DNA of 64,000 nucleotides from NCBI GenBank assembly GCA_963753105.1, contig CAVWBD010000006.1, positions 62,001 to 126,000 of the forward strand, given 5' to 3'. The DNA comes from SZUA-36 sp963753105. GTDB taxonomy: Bacteria > Pseudomonadota > Gammaproteobacteria > Xanthomonadales > SZUA-36. The translations under genes were made by a program, and so were the position numbers. Positions within the stretch are counted from its first letter, which is position 1, and each line of letters starts with the position of its first letter. Under the pieces are notes generated by a model that was given only the letters and a program-made list of their open reading frames with translations, was not told the origin of the DNA and did no database searches. Below, piece after piece: positions 24,288 through 32,253 of this stretch.

Positions 24288-24464
24288 TTCCGGGTCAAGG
24301 TGCCAAACAAAGCCCGCATGTTCATATATTGAGTGAACAGTGAACCGGGGTATTGATTAAGAAGATTGAATCAGGAGTGACATAACAGGCCTGAATCCAT
24401 AGTTCAGAAAGATGTTTATTTGAGCAATTATTTTGAGTTTCATAAGTCACGAATGGAGATGACA

Positions 24465-24914
24465 ATGAAAAGCTACAAGAATGTCTTGTGTGCAACAGAC
24501 TGTTCAGATTTTTGCAGGGCTGCGGCTGAGCGCGCCGCTGAAATAGCCCGGTTCTATGATGCCCAGCTTACTTTGTTTCACGTGGTGGAGCATTTCCCGG
24601 TAAACAGGTCGAACGAGCTAATCGCTCCCGAGGATATCGATCCTAAAGATTACCGTGAACAACGGGCACACGATTCCCTGGCAGAACTCGCTCAGAGCCT
24701 GGGATATGAAAAGGTGTCGCAGGAAGTGCGTTTCAGTTCACGGACTGCCAAGCACGCAATTGTCCGCTTCGCCCGGGAGCAGAATGTTGACTTGATTGTC
24801 GTCGCTACCCACGGTCGCCACGGAATAACTTCTACCTTGGGTTCCACCTCATATGGCGTAACACATACTGCACCGTGCGATGTCATGGTAATTTCGGCAC
24901 ACAAGATGAGTTAG
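24465..24914 (+). CDS. Universal stress protein (UspA family)
   Basis: The ATG at 24465 is six bases after GGAG; several in-frame upstream codons lack this spacing. The 149-residue product starts YKNVLCATDCSDFCRAAAE (beta strand, conserved D). It ends with the nucleotide-binding pattern VVATHGRHGITSTLGSTSYG followed by APCDVMVIS. UspA proteins bind ATP or AMP in many cases and accumulate under starvation or redox stress. It follows the radical SAM cassette after about 180 bp and may be independent. Confidence 0.85.
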   Translation: MKSYKNVLCATDCSDFCRAAAERAAEIARFYDAQLTLFHVVEHFPVNRSNELIAPEDIDPKDYREQRAHDSLAELAQSLGYEKVSQEVRFSSRTAKHAIVRFAREQNVDLIVVATHGRHGITSTLGSTSYGVTHTAPCDVMVISAHKMS

Positions 24915-24993
24915 GGCTTGATTTGCTGGTTCACCATGGGCGTATGTTGATCGGTTTCATGGACTATGACTTGGGATTCTTTGATAATGAAAG

Positions 24994-25014
24994 GGGCCGG
25001 GTGGAACCCGGCCC
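24994..25014. terminator. Hairpin downstream of the universal stress gene
   Basis: GGGCCGGGT and ACCCGGCCC pair perfectly around a three-base loop. No clear T run follows, so termination strength is uncertain. Confidence 0.45.
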
Positions 25015-25033
25015 TAATCCGTTCGCACCGGAC

Positions 25034-25084
25034 AAAGTGTTAACCATGTCTCCGGTATAAAGTGTAAACCATGTCTCCGGTATA
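25034..25084. repeat. Tandem pair of 26-bp repeats (AAAGTGT-AACCATGTCTCCGGTATA type)
   Basis: The unit at 25034-25059 and the unit at 25059-25084 share AACCATGTCTCCGGTATA and differ by one base in the first half (TTAA versus TAAA). The second unit merges into GTATACAC-N4-GTGTAT. Isolated copies of such a sequence are often left by insertion-sequence ends, but no transposase is present here. Confidence 0.6.
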
Positions 25085-25098
25085 CACCTTTGTGTATC

Positions 25099-25175
25099 TG
25101 GCGCGCCCGACAGGATTCGAACCTGTGACCCCCAGATTAGGAATCTGGTGCTCTATCCGACTGAGCTACGGGCGC
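25099..25175 (-). tRNA. tRNA-Arg (anticodon CCT)
   Basis: Read on the - strand from 25175, a seven-base acceptor stem GCGCCCG pairs with CGGGCGC. The D-loop is AGCTCAGTCGGATAGAGC. The anticodon stem CCAGA/TCTGG holds loop TTCCTAA with anticodon CCT, and the T-arm contains GGTTCGAATCC. The discriminator G is followed by an encoded CCA at 25101-25099. Confidence 0.95.
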
Positions 25176-25243
25176 TTTTGAGGAGGGGTATTTTAACCGA
25201 ATCGATAGGGGTTTGATAATACGTATCGATCGCGGGGCAGTGA

Positions 25244-26128
25244 TTAATTCTGACCGGTTTGTTCGCCTACCAACGCAATTTTCCCTGATTCAGCATGCAC
25301 GGCCAGGCGGCTGATGTTGCTGATGCCATATGCACGGAAATCAGCTATCAATTCCCACCGCTCATCATCTGCTGAGCGTTTGTACAGTTTGCTTCCATTG
25401 CCCGTCCAGTAGGTGCCCGCGCTGTCCACGGTGAAATCTTCGCTAGCGGGGAACAGCGGCATAACGCTCCTGGTGACGCCCGTTTCAGGGTTAAAGGCGG
25501 CGATTTGCCATGGATCAACGTTCTTATCTACAAACAAAATTTCACCGGTTTGCGGGTGTCTGCGTATGCTCCGGCCGATATTGTCTGCGACCACTCGAGC
25601 GCCGTCGTGCTTGAGCCGGGCGGTCTGCAGCGTGAAGCTGTCACCGAGGATGAACATCGCCACTTCGTCGTCGCTGAACCAGGCGTGATAGCCGACCGGT
25701 TCAACATCGGGGAAAAGCAATTCCATACTGCCGTTGGCCACATTAATGGCCCATAAGAATTGTTTTTGCTCAAGGCTAGCCTGGATGACTGATACAGCGT
25801 TCCGGTTCGGCACAGGCGTGGGAGAATATTCACTCTCGGCTGTATTGGTGACCATGGTCGTGGCGTTTGTTGCCACGTTGAAGGCGGCGATATCAGTCTG
25901 TGCACCACCATCACCGGGCATTTCACGGGTGTAGTAGATTACTAAGCCATCGGGTGAGAAATGTGGCTGGTTGTTGTAACCGTCGCCGTCGCTGATCCTG
26001 GCAGCTGCGCCTGGCAATCCGTTTTCGATGTCAGCCAACCAGATATCGGTTCCGGGCAGGGCCTGTGCGAAGGCATTGCCGGCAAGTGCCAGTGTCAAAA
26101 GCAAAGCTGGAATAGCCGTCCCTCTCAT
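25244..26128 (-). CDS. Secreted PD40/TolB-like beta-propeller protein
   Basis: A 294-residue protein with signal peptide (about 1-22). The mature part contains WD40-like (PD40) strands such as YNNQPHFSPDGLVIYYTREM and SEYSPTPVPNRNAVSVIQ, as in TolB and PD40 proteins, here about five or six repeats. No catalytic motif is visible. Its start overlaps the stop of the RNase D gene by four bases (ATGA), so the two are translationally coupled although functionally unrelated. Confidence 0.7.
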   Translation of the reverse strand: MRGTAIPALLLTLALAGNAFAQALPGTDIWLADIENGLPGAAARISDGDGYNNQPHFSPDGLVIYYTREMPGDGGAQTDIAAFNVATNATTMVTNTAESEYSPTPVPNRNAVSVIQASLEQKQFLWAINVANGSMELLFPDVEPVGYHAWFSDDEVAMFILGDSFTLQTARLKHDGARVVADNIGRSIRRHPQTGEILFVDKNVDPWQIAAFNPETGVTRSVMPLFPASEDFTVDSAGTYWTGNGSKLYKRSADDERWELIADFRAYGISNISRLAVHAESGKIALVGEQTGQN

Positions 26129-27270
26129 TGCTGCGTTTCCTTCAGAGCCAACAGCTCATCGGTAATGACCTCTTTGCGCCAGCCCGTGAAATGTTCAGGT
26201 AATGGTTTGCCCGGCACCGACAGGATCAACCTTTCCAGTTCGCGTTTCGAGGCGATCAGGGCGGGCTCCACAGACAGCTCGGCGGATTTTTTCTTTACTA
26301 CTGCTTTCATACCGGCCAGCACCTTGCGTTGAGCAGGCGTCAGAATTTCGGGCGGTTTCATCGTCTGGCCTTCCCTGAGCACGTTTTCAACATTGGTGAT
26401 TATCGCAGGCCCAAATCTTTCCGCTGCTTTTGGTGACAGATCGTTTATTTTTGCCAGGGCCGCCACGCTGTCCGGCTTGAGCTGGGCAATGCCCAGCAAT
26501 GCCACGTCCTTGATGACGAAACCACGCGCCAGGTTGCGCTTCTCCGCCTCCAGGTCCCGCCACGTAGCGAGCGATTTCAGTATGGCCAGTGATGTTCCAT
26601 CCAGTCTGCCGTTGCCATTGATTCTCTTCCAGGACTGTTCCGGGTCGGCAGGTGTTCTGGCCCGCTCCAACTGCTTGGTGCACTCCTCCTTCAGCCAGCC
26701 ATCCCGGCCGAGTTCTGCCAGGCGGGTGTTCAATTCCCGGTACATCATCGGCAACAGGCACACATCCAGTGCCGCGTAATGTAACTGGGCGGGTCGTAAC
26801 GGGCGCTTGCACCAGTTTGAACGTGTTTCTCCCTTGTCTATGGCCACACCAAGCAGCCACTCGGCGGTCTTGTGATAGCCCATTTGCAGGGACTGGCCCA
26901 GCAATGCACAGGCGACCTGCGTATCAAACAGGGGTTCCGGGGCGGCACCCGTCGTGTAAAGCAGCACATCGAGGTCCTCGGACGGTGCATGCAGAATCTT
27001 GATCAGCGAGGGTTTTTCAAACAGGGATGACAGGGACTCAAGCGGGCCGGTTTTCAACGGGTCAACAAGCCAGACCGTTTTGCCATCAGAAATTTGCACC
27101 AGCCCGAGAGCGGCGCGCCACGTCCGTTCGCGGACAAATTCCGTGTCGATTCCCAGCAGATCAAATTCAAGCCAGGCATCGATACACTGCTGCAGGTGAC
27201 CAGCGGATTCGACCATAATTGGGTGGTCGGCGGCTGCTTGCGCAGTGCTAATTTCACTTTGATTGATCAT
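26125..27270 (-). CDS. rnd: Ribonuclease D
   Basis: A 381-residue protein. The N-terminal DEDDy 3'-5' exonuclease domain shows LLGIDTEFVRERTWRAALGL (metal-binding D and E) and later LHYAALDVCLLPMMYRELN (YAALD). An HRDC domain (about 215-290, LAILKSLATWRDLEAEKRN) and a further C-terminal helical domain follow. Length agrees with E. coli RNase D (375). It trims tRNA precursors and small RNAs at the 3' end in the cytoplasm. Confidence 0.9.
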   Translation of the reverse strand: MINQSEISTAQAAADHPIMVESAGHLQQCIDAWLEFDLLGIDTEFVRERTWRAALGLVQISDGKTVWLVDPLKTGPLESLSSLFEKPSLIKILHAPSEDLDVLLYTTGAAPEPLFDTQVACALLGQSLQMGYHKTAEWLLGVAIDKGETRSNWCKRPLRPAQLHYAALDVCLLPMMYRELNTRLAELGRDGWLKEECTKQLERARTPADPEQSWKRINGNGRLDGTSLAILKSLATWRDLEAEKRNLARGFVIKDVALLGIAQLKPDSVAALAKINDLSPKAAERFGPAIITNVENVLREGQTMKPPEILTPAQRKVLAGMKAVVKKKSAELSVEPALIASKRELERLILSVPGKPLPEHFTGWRKEVITDELLALKETQQ

Positions 27271-27450
27271 TGGGAGTGTGATAATTCGCTTCTTAAACCA
27301 ACGATTATTGGTTGTTTGTTCTGGATTTTATTGAATTTTCTTATGCTTGTCGTTAAGAGGTATCTGGGTTATGGTTGCTTGTGCCAATGCGCCAATGGAG
27401 CGTGTTGCACAAACCTTAACATGATGGAGGCTACAGGCAAGGGAATTTGC

Positions 27451-29295
27451 ATGTTTGCCAGCAGGAATAATCCCAGGCTTTTATCCATGCTGATCCTGTT
27501 CGGGATGTTCGCCTGTGCGCCATATTTGCAGGCGCAGCAGCCGGTGGAAACGGGTGAGCAGCCGGTAGATACGGGCGAGCAAACCGTGGAGGAGGCACCT
27601 GAGAGTCGCCGAATCGATCGACTCGGCGAAGGTTCTTCAGACGAGTGGGAGATGAGCCTGGCCGTTCCCAGTACGGCAGCTACGAAGCCTCGGGATCATG
27701 CAGAACTGGCCCTGCCGGATGAGACGCAGAACCAGGAACTCCAGAGACTGCTGTCACGATTATCCGGGGACCCCGGTAACGCCACGGTATTCAAGCAACT
27801 GGAGAAGTTGCTGACAGAGGCACTGGCGGAGGCGAACAGCCTGATAGATGCCGGTGATTACATACAGGCCGGGCAAACATTGCAGGTCATCCAGTCGGTC
27901 GATCCGGGATTGCGTGGTTTTACCGCGGCACAAAAACGCCTGCAATCACAGGGCGCAGTTGCCAACCTGCTGAAATCGGGAGACGCGGCCCTGGAATCCG
28001 GACGTATCCTGCAACCGGAAAACGACAACGCCCAATACTATTTCCAGCAGGTTCTTAATAAGGAGCCCGCCAATGCTGCGGCGCTGGATGGCATGGCCGG
28101 GGTGCAGCAGGCCATGCTGGGGCAGGCGCTTGTTGCTGCCCGGGAGTACGATTTTGAGCTGGCGGAGAACTGGGTACAAAAAGCCGCAGAGGTCCGGTCC
28201 GGGCAGGAGGCCGTTTTGAGCGCTGGTGTTGAAATCGACGCTATCAAACAGGAACACGCCGTCGAACTTGAGCAAAATGCCATCACGGCCATGGACTCGG
28301 GGCATTTCAACCAGGCCGATATCAGTATCATTGATTTGATTGCGCTGGGTGGGCAACAGGAACGGGTTGACGCCCTGCGGGAGCGGCTCAGGGAGGCGCG
28401 TTTGTACGGCGGATTGAAGCCGGGACAGACCATCAGGGACGAACTGCTGGTTTCCAGTGGCACGGCACCCGAACTCATCATCATTCCCGCTGGCAGCTTC
28501 AGGATGGGATCACGTGGTCACTCCGAGCGTGAAGAGCCCAGGCACCGGGTCACCATAACCAGGGGTTTTGCGCTTGGAGTCCGGGAGGTGACGGTTGCGG
28601 AGTTTCACCTGTTCATCAACAGCACGACTTACAGGACCACGGCTGAAATGACCGGCCGTTCCAGCATTTACAACGAAACTGCCGGTCGCATGAGTGATCG
28701 CTCCAACGTTAACTGGGAACATGACTACCGCGGCAAGAAGGCTTCTCCCGAGATGCCCGTATTGCATGTCAGTTTTAATGACGCCAAAGCCTATGTGCAG
28801 TGGTTGACGCGCGAGACCGGCAAAGCTTATCGACTGCCGTCAGAGGCCGAGTACGAATACGTTGCCAGGGCCGGCAGCACGGGTAGCTACTGGTGGGGTG
28901 AAGGCTCACCTGCGGCCGTGGTGGAGAACCTGACCGGTGAACGCGACAAGTCTCCCAGCGGGCGTCAATGGACCGCGTTTTTTGAGAAATACGGTGACGG
29001 GCATTGGGGGCCGGCGCCCGCCGGTTCGACATCGGACGGTGAGATGGCTCATCCTTTGGGTGTGTTTGATATTGCCGGTAATGTCAGTGAATGGGTGGAA
29101 GACTGCTGGCACGAAAATTACATCAAGGCGCCAATCGATGGCTCAGCCTGGGTCAACCCCGGTTGTAATCGGCGGGTGGTGCGTGGAGGCTACTGGGCCA
29201 GCGCACCCGAACAAAGCCGTGCGGCGGTGCGGATAGCGCTCAATGCAGATAAATACGGGCCGGTCATTGGTTTCCGCGTAGCGCGTGATCTTTAA
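27451..29295 (+). CDS. Exported protein with C-terminal formylglycine-generating-enzyme (FGE-sulfatase) fold
   Basis: The ATG at 27451 follows GGGA by six bases and gives a signal peptide ending YLQAQ; the open frame extends further upstream across the divergent promoter. Of 614 residues, about 30-100 is low complexity with two VETGEQ-like repeats. About 100-355 is helical with TPR-like repeats (SLIDAGDYIQAGQTLQVIQ). About 365-612 is the FGE fold: IIIPAGSFRMGS, VREVTVAEF, YRLPSEAEYEYVARAG, GNVSEWVEDC and RVVRGGYWAS. Most bacterial proteins of this fold outside true FGE are not oxidases but serve signalling or binding. I see no sulfatase partner nearby other than hydrolase-like genes at 1604 and 32254. 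Confidence 0.8.
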   Translation: MFASRNNPRLLSMLILFGMFACAPYLQAQQPVETGEQPVDTGEQTVEEAPESRRIDRLGEGSSDEWEMSLAVPSTAATKPRDHAELALPDETQNQELQRLLSRLSGDPGNATVFKQLEKLLTEALAEANSLIDAGDYIQAGQTLQVIQSVDPGLRGFTAAQKRLQSQGAVANLLKSGDAALESGRILQPENDNAQYYFQQVLNKEPANAAALDGMAGVQQAMLGQALVAAREYDFELAENWVQKAAEVRSGQEAVLSAGVEIDAIKQEHAVELEQNAITAMDSGHFNQADISIIDLIALGGQQERVDALRERLREARLYGGLKPGQTIRDELLVSSGTAPELIIIPAGSFRMGSRGHSEREEPRHRVTITRGFALGVREVTVAEFHLFINSTTYRTTAEMTGRSSIYNETAGRMSDRSNVNWEHDYRGKKASPEMPVLHVSFNDAKAYVQWLTRETGKAYRLPSEAEYEYVARAGSTGSYWWGEGSPAAVVENLTGERDKSPSGRQWTAFFEKYGDGHWGPAPAGSTSDGEMAHPLGVFDIAGNVSEWVEDCWHENYIKAPIDGSAWVNPGCNRRVVRGGYWASAPEQSRAAVRIALNADKYGPVIGFRVARDL

Positions 29296-29332
29296 AGAGG
29301 GCCAAGCTCACTTAACTCATCTGATGTAGGCA

Positions 29333-29633
29333 CTGGACCGGGTATTCCTTCCCGGGACACGCCGTTATGTTCAGGATGAACGGTTATGTACAGGATGTAC
29401 GGTAGATCGCAATAGAGCACAGGGAAGTGCGGTGCGATCCGCGGGCTGGGCAGGGATTGTTCCCGACAATCCCCTGCATTTCCTCCATCCCTGGAGGTCA
29501 AACGCGCAGGAGCGATCACATCCCTCGGCAACTGCTCCCTGCGTTGCTCTACCTCCTGCATCCCTGCAGTCGTGTAGGCTCGATCGCGACTCCCTGTCGC
29601 TCACGGTCCCGGTAAGCAATACCCCGCCCCAGC
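29333..29633. repeat. Element A copy with nested modules (about 300 bp)
   Basis: The ends GGGTATTCCTTCCCGGGAC (left) and GGTCCCGGTAAGCAATACC (right) are the inverted termini of element A. Inside are the TTCAGGATGAAC module (about 29366), a 30-base insert bounded by GATCGC and GCGATC (about 29404-29438), and the 51-base module D (29451-29501). Module E (about 29523-29573) and the CGATCGCGACTCCCTGTCGC segment shared with 54492-54524 follow. These fill most of the 29296-29714 gap; no gene is present. Confidence 0.75.
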
Positions 29634-29714
29634 ACCGAGCTGTATTCTCGACCGAATCCCGGTCTTGAACATTATCGCGACTGGCACAGTGTATCTGCCC
29701 CATTTTTTTGGGAG

Positions 29715-30527
29715 CTAGTCGTTGTCTGGCAGAATTGTTTCAAAGATTAACGCCAACCGCGCTGCGGCAAGGTTGAGCCGTTCAAATGCGATTTTCCAGG
29801 CCCGCTGTTCCCAGGCTTTATTGATGCCTTCCGCTGGGGGATAAGCACCATCCACCGCCAAGGCGTGTGATTCATCGGTCCAGTCGTCCACATCCGTCGG
29901 CTTCCAGCCAGGGTCAAGGACGGGTGCCGGAGCTGATTGTAACTGCCTTAACAGGGCCTGCCAGTCCCCGGCATGCTGTTCGACCAGGACCCGGTCCCAG
30001 AAATAGTGCAGGTTGATGGTTTCATCATCAAAGGTAAATTCAAAATCGTTACCACCGCGGTCATCCGCAAAACCGGCGTGCATGGGCTGGTGCAGGTCGG
30101 CGACCAGGTGGCAGAGCCAGGCAAATGCTTCCCAGCGCTCCTGTTGGCTGTGCGCCGGGTTGGCCAGTTCAGCCGCATAGCGCTTGATCGCCTCGGTCAC
30201 GCACAATCCATCCGGGCAGTCCCGTGATTCAAGATAGCTGAAATCGCCACGCGGGATGTTGACGTAGTGCAGTGGTTTACTCCACTCCCAGGCGTCTTCT
30301 TCACGGATCACATCGGGCCAGTTGCAGGCCTTGTCGATGGCCGCCTCGTCCGGCGTACCGACGATGTCCCCGAGCCTGTCCCTGGTGTTGTCCTGCAGAC
30401 GGCTAATGGCTAACACGCCAATCGCGTTGTGGCCGGGGGACGACCAGGCAGGGACTTCATTGCTGGTGCCGAGAAACAGCAGGCTGATGAGCGTGATGCA
30501 AAAGTGACGGTTCAAGTTTATCTCCAT
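29715..30527 (-). CDS. S1/P1-family nuclease, exported
   Basis: A 270-residue protein with a signal peptide cleaved so that the mature protein begins WSSPGHNAIG, the required N-terminal Trp of zinc-dependent S1/P1 nucleases. Other zinc ligands follow: WPDVIR, LHYVN, CHLVADLHQPMH and DRGGND. The final histidine-aspartate is in LHYFWD. The enzyme cuts single-stranded DNA and RNA and removes 3'-phosphate; it would act in the periplasm or outside the cell for nutrient or DNA turnover. Confidence 0.9.
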   Translation of the reverse strand: MEINLNRHFCITLISLLFLGTSNEVPAWSSPGHNAIGVLAISRLQDNTRDRLGDIVGTPDEAAIDKACNWPDVIREEDAWEWSKPLHYVNIPRGDFSYLESRDCPDGLCVTEAIKRYAAELANPAHSQQERWEAFAWLCHLVADLHQPMHAGFADDRGGNDFEFTFDDETINLHYFWDRVLVEQHAGDWQALLRQLQSAPAPVLDPGWKPTDVDDWTDESHALAVDGAYPPAEGINKAWEQRAWKIAFERLNLAAARLALIFETILPDND

Positions 30528-30733
30528 GGCTGAATCAAAGGTTTTGCCGGGCGCCCATCCCGGTCATTGTGCATTGTATGGCCAGTGTTCTTTGATTTTC
30601 CAGTACGTATCCGCGACCGGGCCCTTTAAGGTTTACTTGAGTCATTTCGGGCCATTACTTAAACTGCCCCGGAGCGCTTTGTGTAAACTCGAAGCGGTAC
30701 GCCAAGCAATACCACCAGCCCGGAAAACAGCCT

Positions 30734-31240
30734 ATGAACCCTCTTGCACGTCCTTTCGAAGACCTGGTCATCAACTCGGTCAGTGACGGGCCGTTTTTCA
30801 TCGATGAATTGTTCCAGAAAAAATTCGGCGGCAGGGCCCCGTTTTACGGTGAATCGGTTATTTGTTTTTACCGCAAAAGCACCCACCATTTCATTCCGGT
30901 GGGTTATGCGAATTTCCTGGCCCATGACGAGGTCATACTGGTCGGTGGTGCGATGACGGATGGCGCTGCCTTCAAGCATATGCCCGCAAAGCTGTGTGAA
31001 GACATCCGCAATTCAGGCGGCGTTTATTACCACCTGCTCAAGTTTGCCTTTGATCATTTCAAGGATCAGTGTGAGGCATTTTTTGGCCACGCCGGCGATC
31101 ACCGGGCTTACGAGGTGGATATCCAGGCCGGTTTCGAGGCCACTGGGCACGAGCACTTGATCGTCAATTTCCACAAGCCCATTTCGCCTGAGCGCAAGGC
31201 CTTCCTGATCGAAAAAATTCACGCGATCGGGCCGTTCTAG
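30734..31240 (+). CDS. Conserved soluble protein of unknown function
   Basis: A 168-residue protein. Stretches such as ICFYRKSTHHFIPVGYANFL and FFGHAGDHRAYEVDIQAGFE, then HLIVNFHKPIS, are well-ordered alpha/beta sequence. The H-x-A-Y-x-V-D-x-x-x-GFE pattern faintly recalls GNAT C-termini, but I would not assign it. Convergent with the polysaccharide deacetylase; their stop codons overlap by four bases. Confidence 0.6.
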   Translation: MNPLARPFEDLVINSVSDGPFFIDELFQKKFGGRAPFYGESVICFYRKSTHHFIPVGYANFLAHDEVILVGGAMTDGAAFKHMPAKLCEDIRNSGGVYYHLLKFAFDHFKDQCEAFFGHAGDHRAYEVDIQAGFEATGHEHLIVNFHKPISPERKAFLIEKIHAIGPF

Positions 31241-32151
31241 GAACGCTGCAGGATATCTTTCAGCCCCTGCGGGGATTTCCAGTCCTGCCCGAACACGTAC
31301 CTGGGCAGTTGCCAGATATTGTCTGATTTGCAGACGGCCCTGGGTTCGGTGGTAAACGCTGCCCGGAAGCCGTGTTCTGAGCAATATTTCGGCAGGTACT
31401 CGCCAACGGCGTAGCTGCTGGACTGGCCATAAGGATAAGCAAACAACGTTGGTCTTTGGCCGAGGATGCCGCCCATGTATTCGCCGGCCCGGGCGAACTG
31501 GGCATCGCAATCGGCATACGTTTTCACCATGCCGAAGTCACCTTTGAGCTGGTCCTGCTGGGCAACCTGTTCAAGATTGGGGTGTACGTGGTCCCAGCTG
31601 TGGCATTCAACATCCATAACACCGCTTGCTGCGGCCTCGGGCCACCATTCGTCACCCCACCAGCCCTTTCCGATCATGCAACTCTTGTCCAGTGATGAGC
31701 GTGCACCAGGTGAGGCAATGACAAAACTGGTGGCGTGAACATCCGTGGGGTGCTGATCAATAAAATCCCGCAGAATATTGATCATGCTGCGTTGCAAACC
31801 GCAGTTCGGGTGATCGAGATCGTAAAAATCAAACCAGGAGCCATCATCGAAAGTGAGTGCGACGGCCCTTGAAACATCCTTGTCCTCCACCAGGCCCTGG
31901 TGCCAATCCACGACCCGGCTCAACGGGATAACCCTGAACCCGCAAGCGGCGATGGTTTCCAGGTCCGAGGCCAGCGCCAGGTGGTCATTTTCAGCGTAGT
32001 TGTTTCGGATTACGTTTACGCCGTGGTAGGTGAGAATCGGGATATTCACATGAGGGCTCGGGACAGTTTTCAAAAAAGCTATTATGCCGCTTACCAGCCC
32101 GGTTCCCAAGCAACTGGCAGAAAGTTTGACCTTTGTGGTAATCCTGCCCAC
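31237..32151 (-). CDS. Polysaccharide deacetylase family protein (NodB homology)
   Basis: A 304-residue protein with an N-terminal hydrophobic anchor (about 8-30). NodB motifs are PILTYHGVN, VALTFDDGSWFD (motif 1, catalytic D and metal-binding D), DVECHSWDHVHP (H-x3-H motif 2) and LFAYPYGQSS (motif 3). It should remove N- or O-acetyl groups from a polysaccharide or glycolipid at the periplasmic side. It is divergently transcribed from the LtaS-like gene at 32254, which suggests joint work on one surface glycan. Confidence 0.85.
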   Translation of the reverse strand: MGRITTKVKLSASCLGTGLVSGIIAFLKTVPSPHVNIPILTYHGVNVIRNNYAENDHLALASDLETIAACGFRVIPLSRVVDWHQGLVEDKDVSRAVALTFDDGSWFDFYDLDHPNCGLQRSMINILRDFIDQHPTDVHATSFVIASPGARSSLDKSCMIGKGWWGDEWWPEAAASGVMDVECHSWDHVHPNLEQVAQQDQLKGDFGMVKTYADCDAQFARAGEYMGGILGQRPTLFAYPYGQSSSYAVGEYLPKYCSEHGFRAAFTTEPRAVCKSDNIWQLPRYVFGQDWKSPQGLKDILQRS

Positions 32152-32253
32152 AATCTCTCACCAAATTGACAGCGGTACGGCAATGGCCGCTCCGTTTTAT
32201 TCAAGGGCTTGGGCCGACAGGATTAATCAGCATGATGCGTGGTAGTAGTTAAC

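Noticed and set aside
25098..25176. Integrated element next to tRNA-Arg
   Set aside because: No integrase and no second copy of the tRNA 3' end within the window; only the short tandem repeat at 25034-25084 is seen.
27094..27450. Longer N-terminus for the FGE-fold protein
   Set aside because: The upstream codons overlap rnd and its promoter region. The ATG at 27451 has a ribosome binding site and starts a proper signal peptide.
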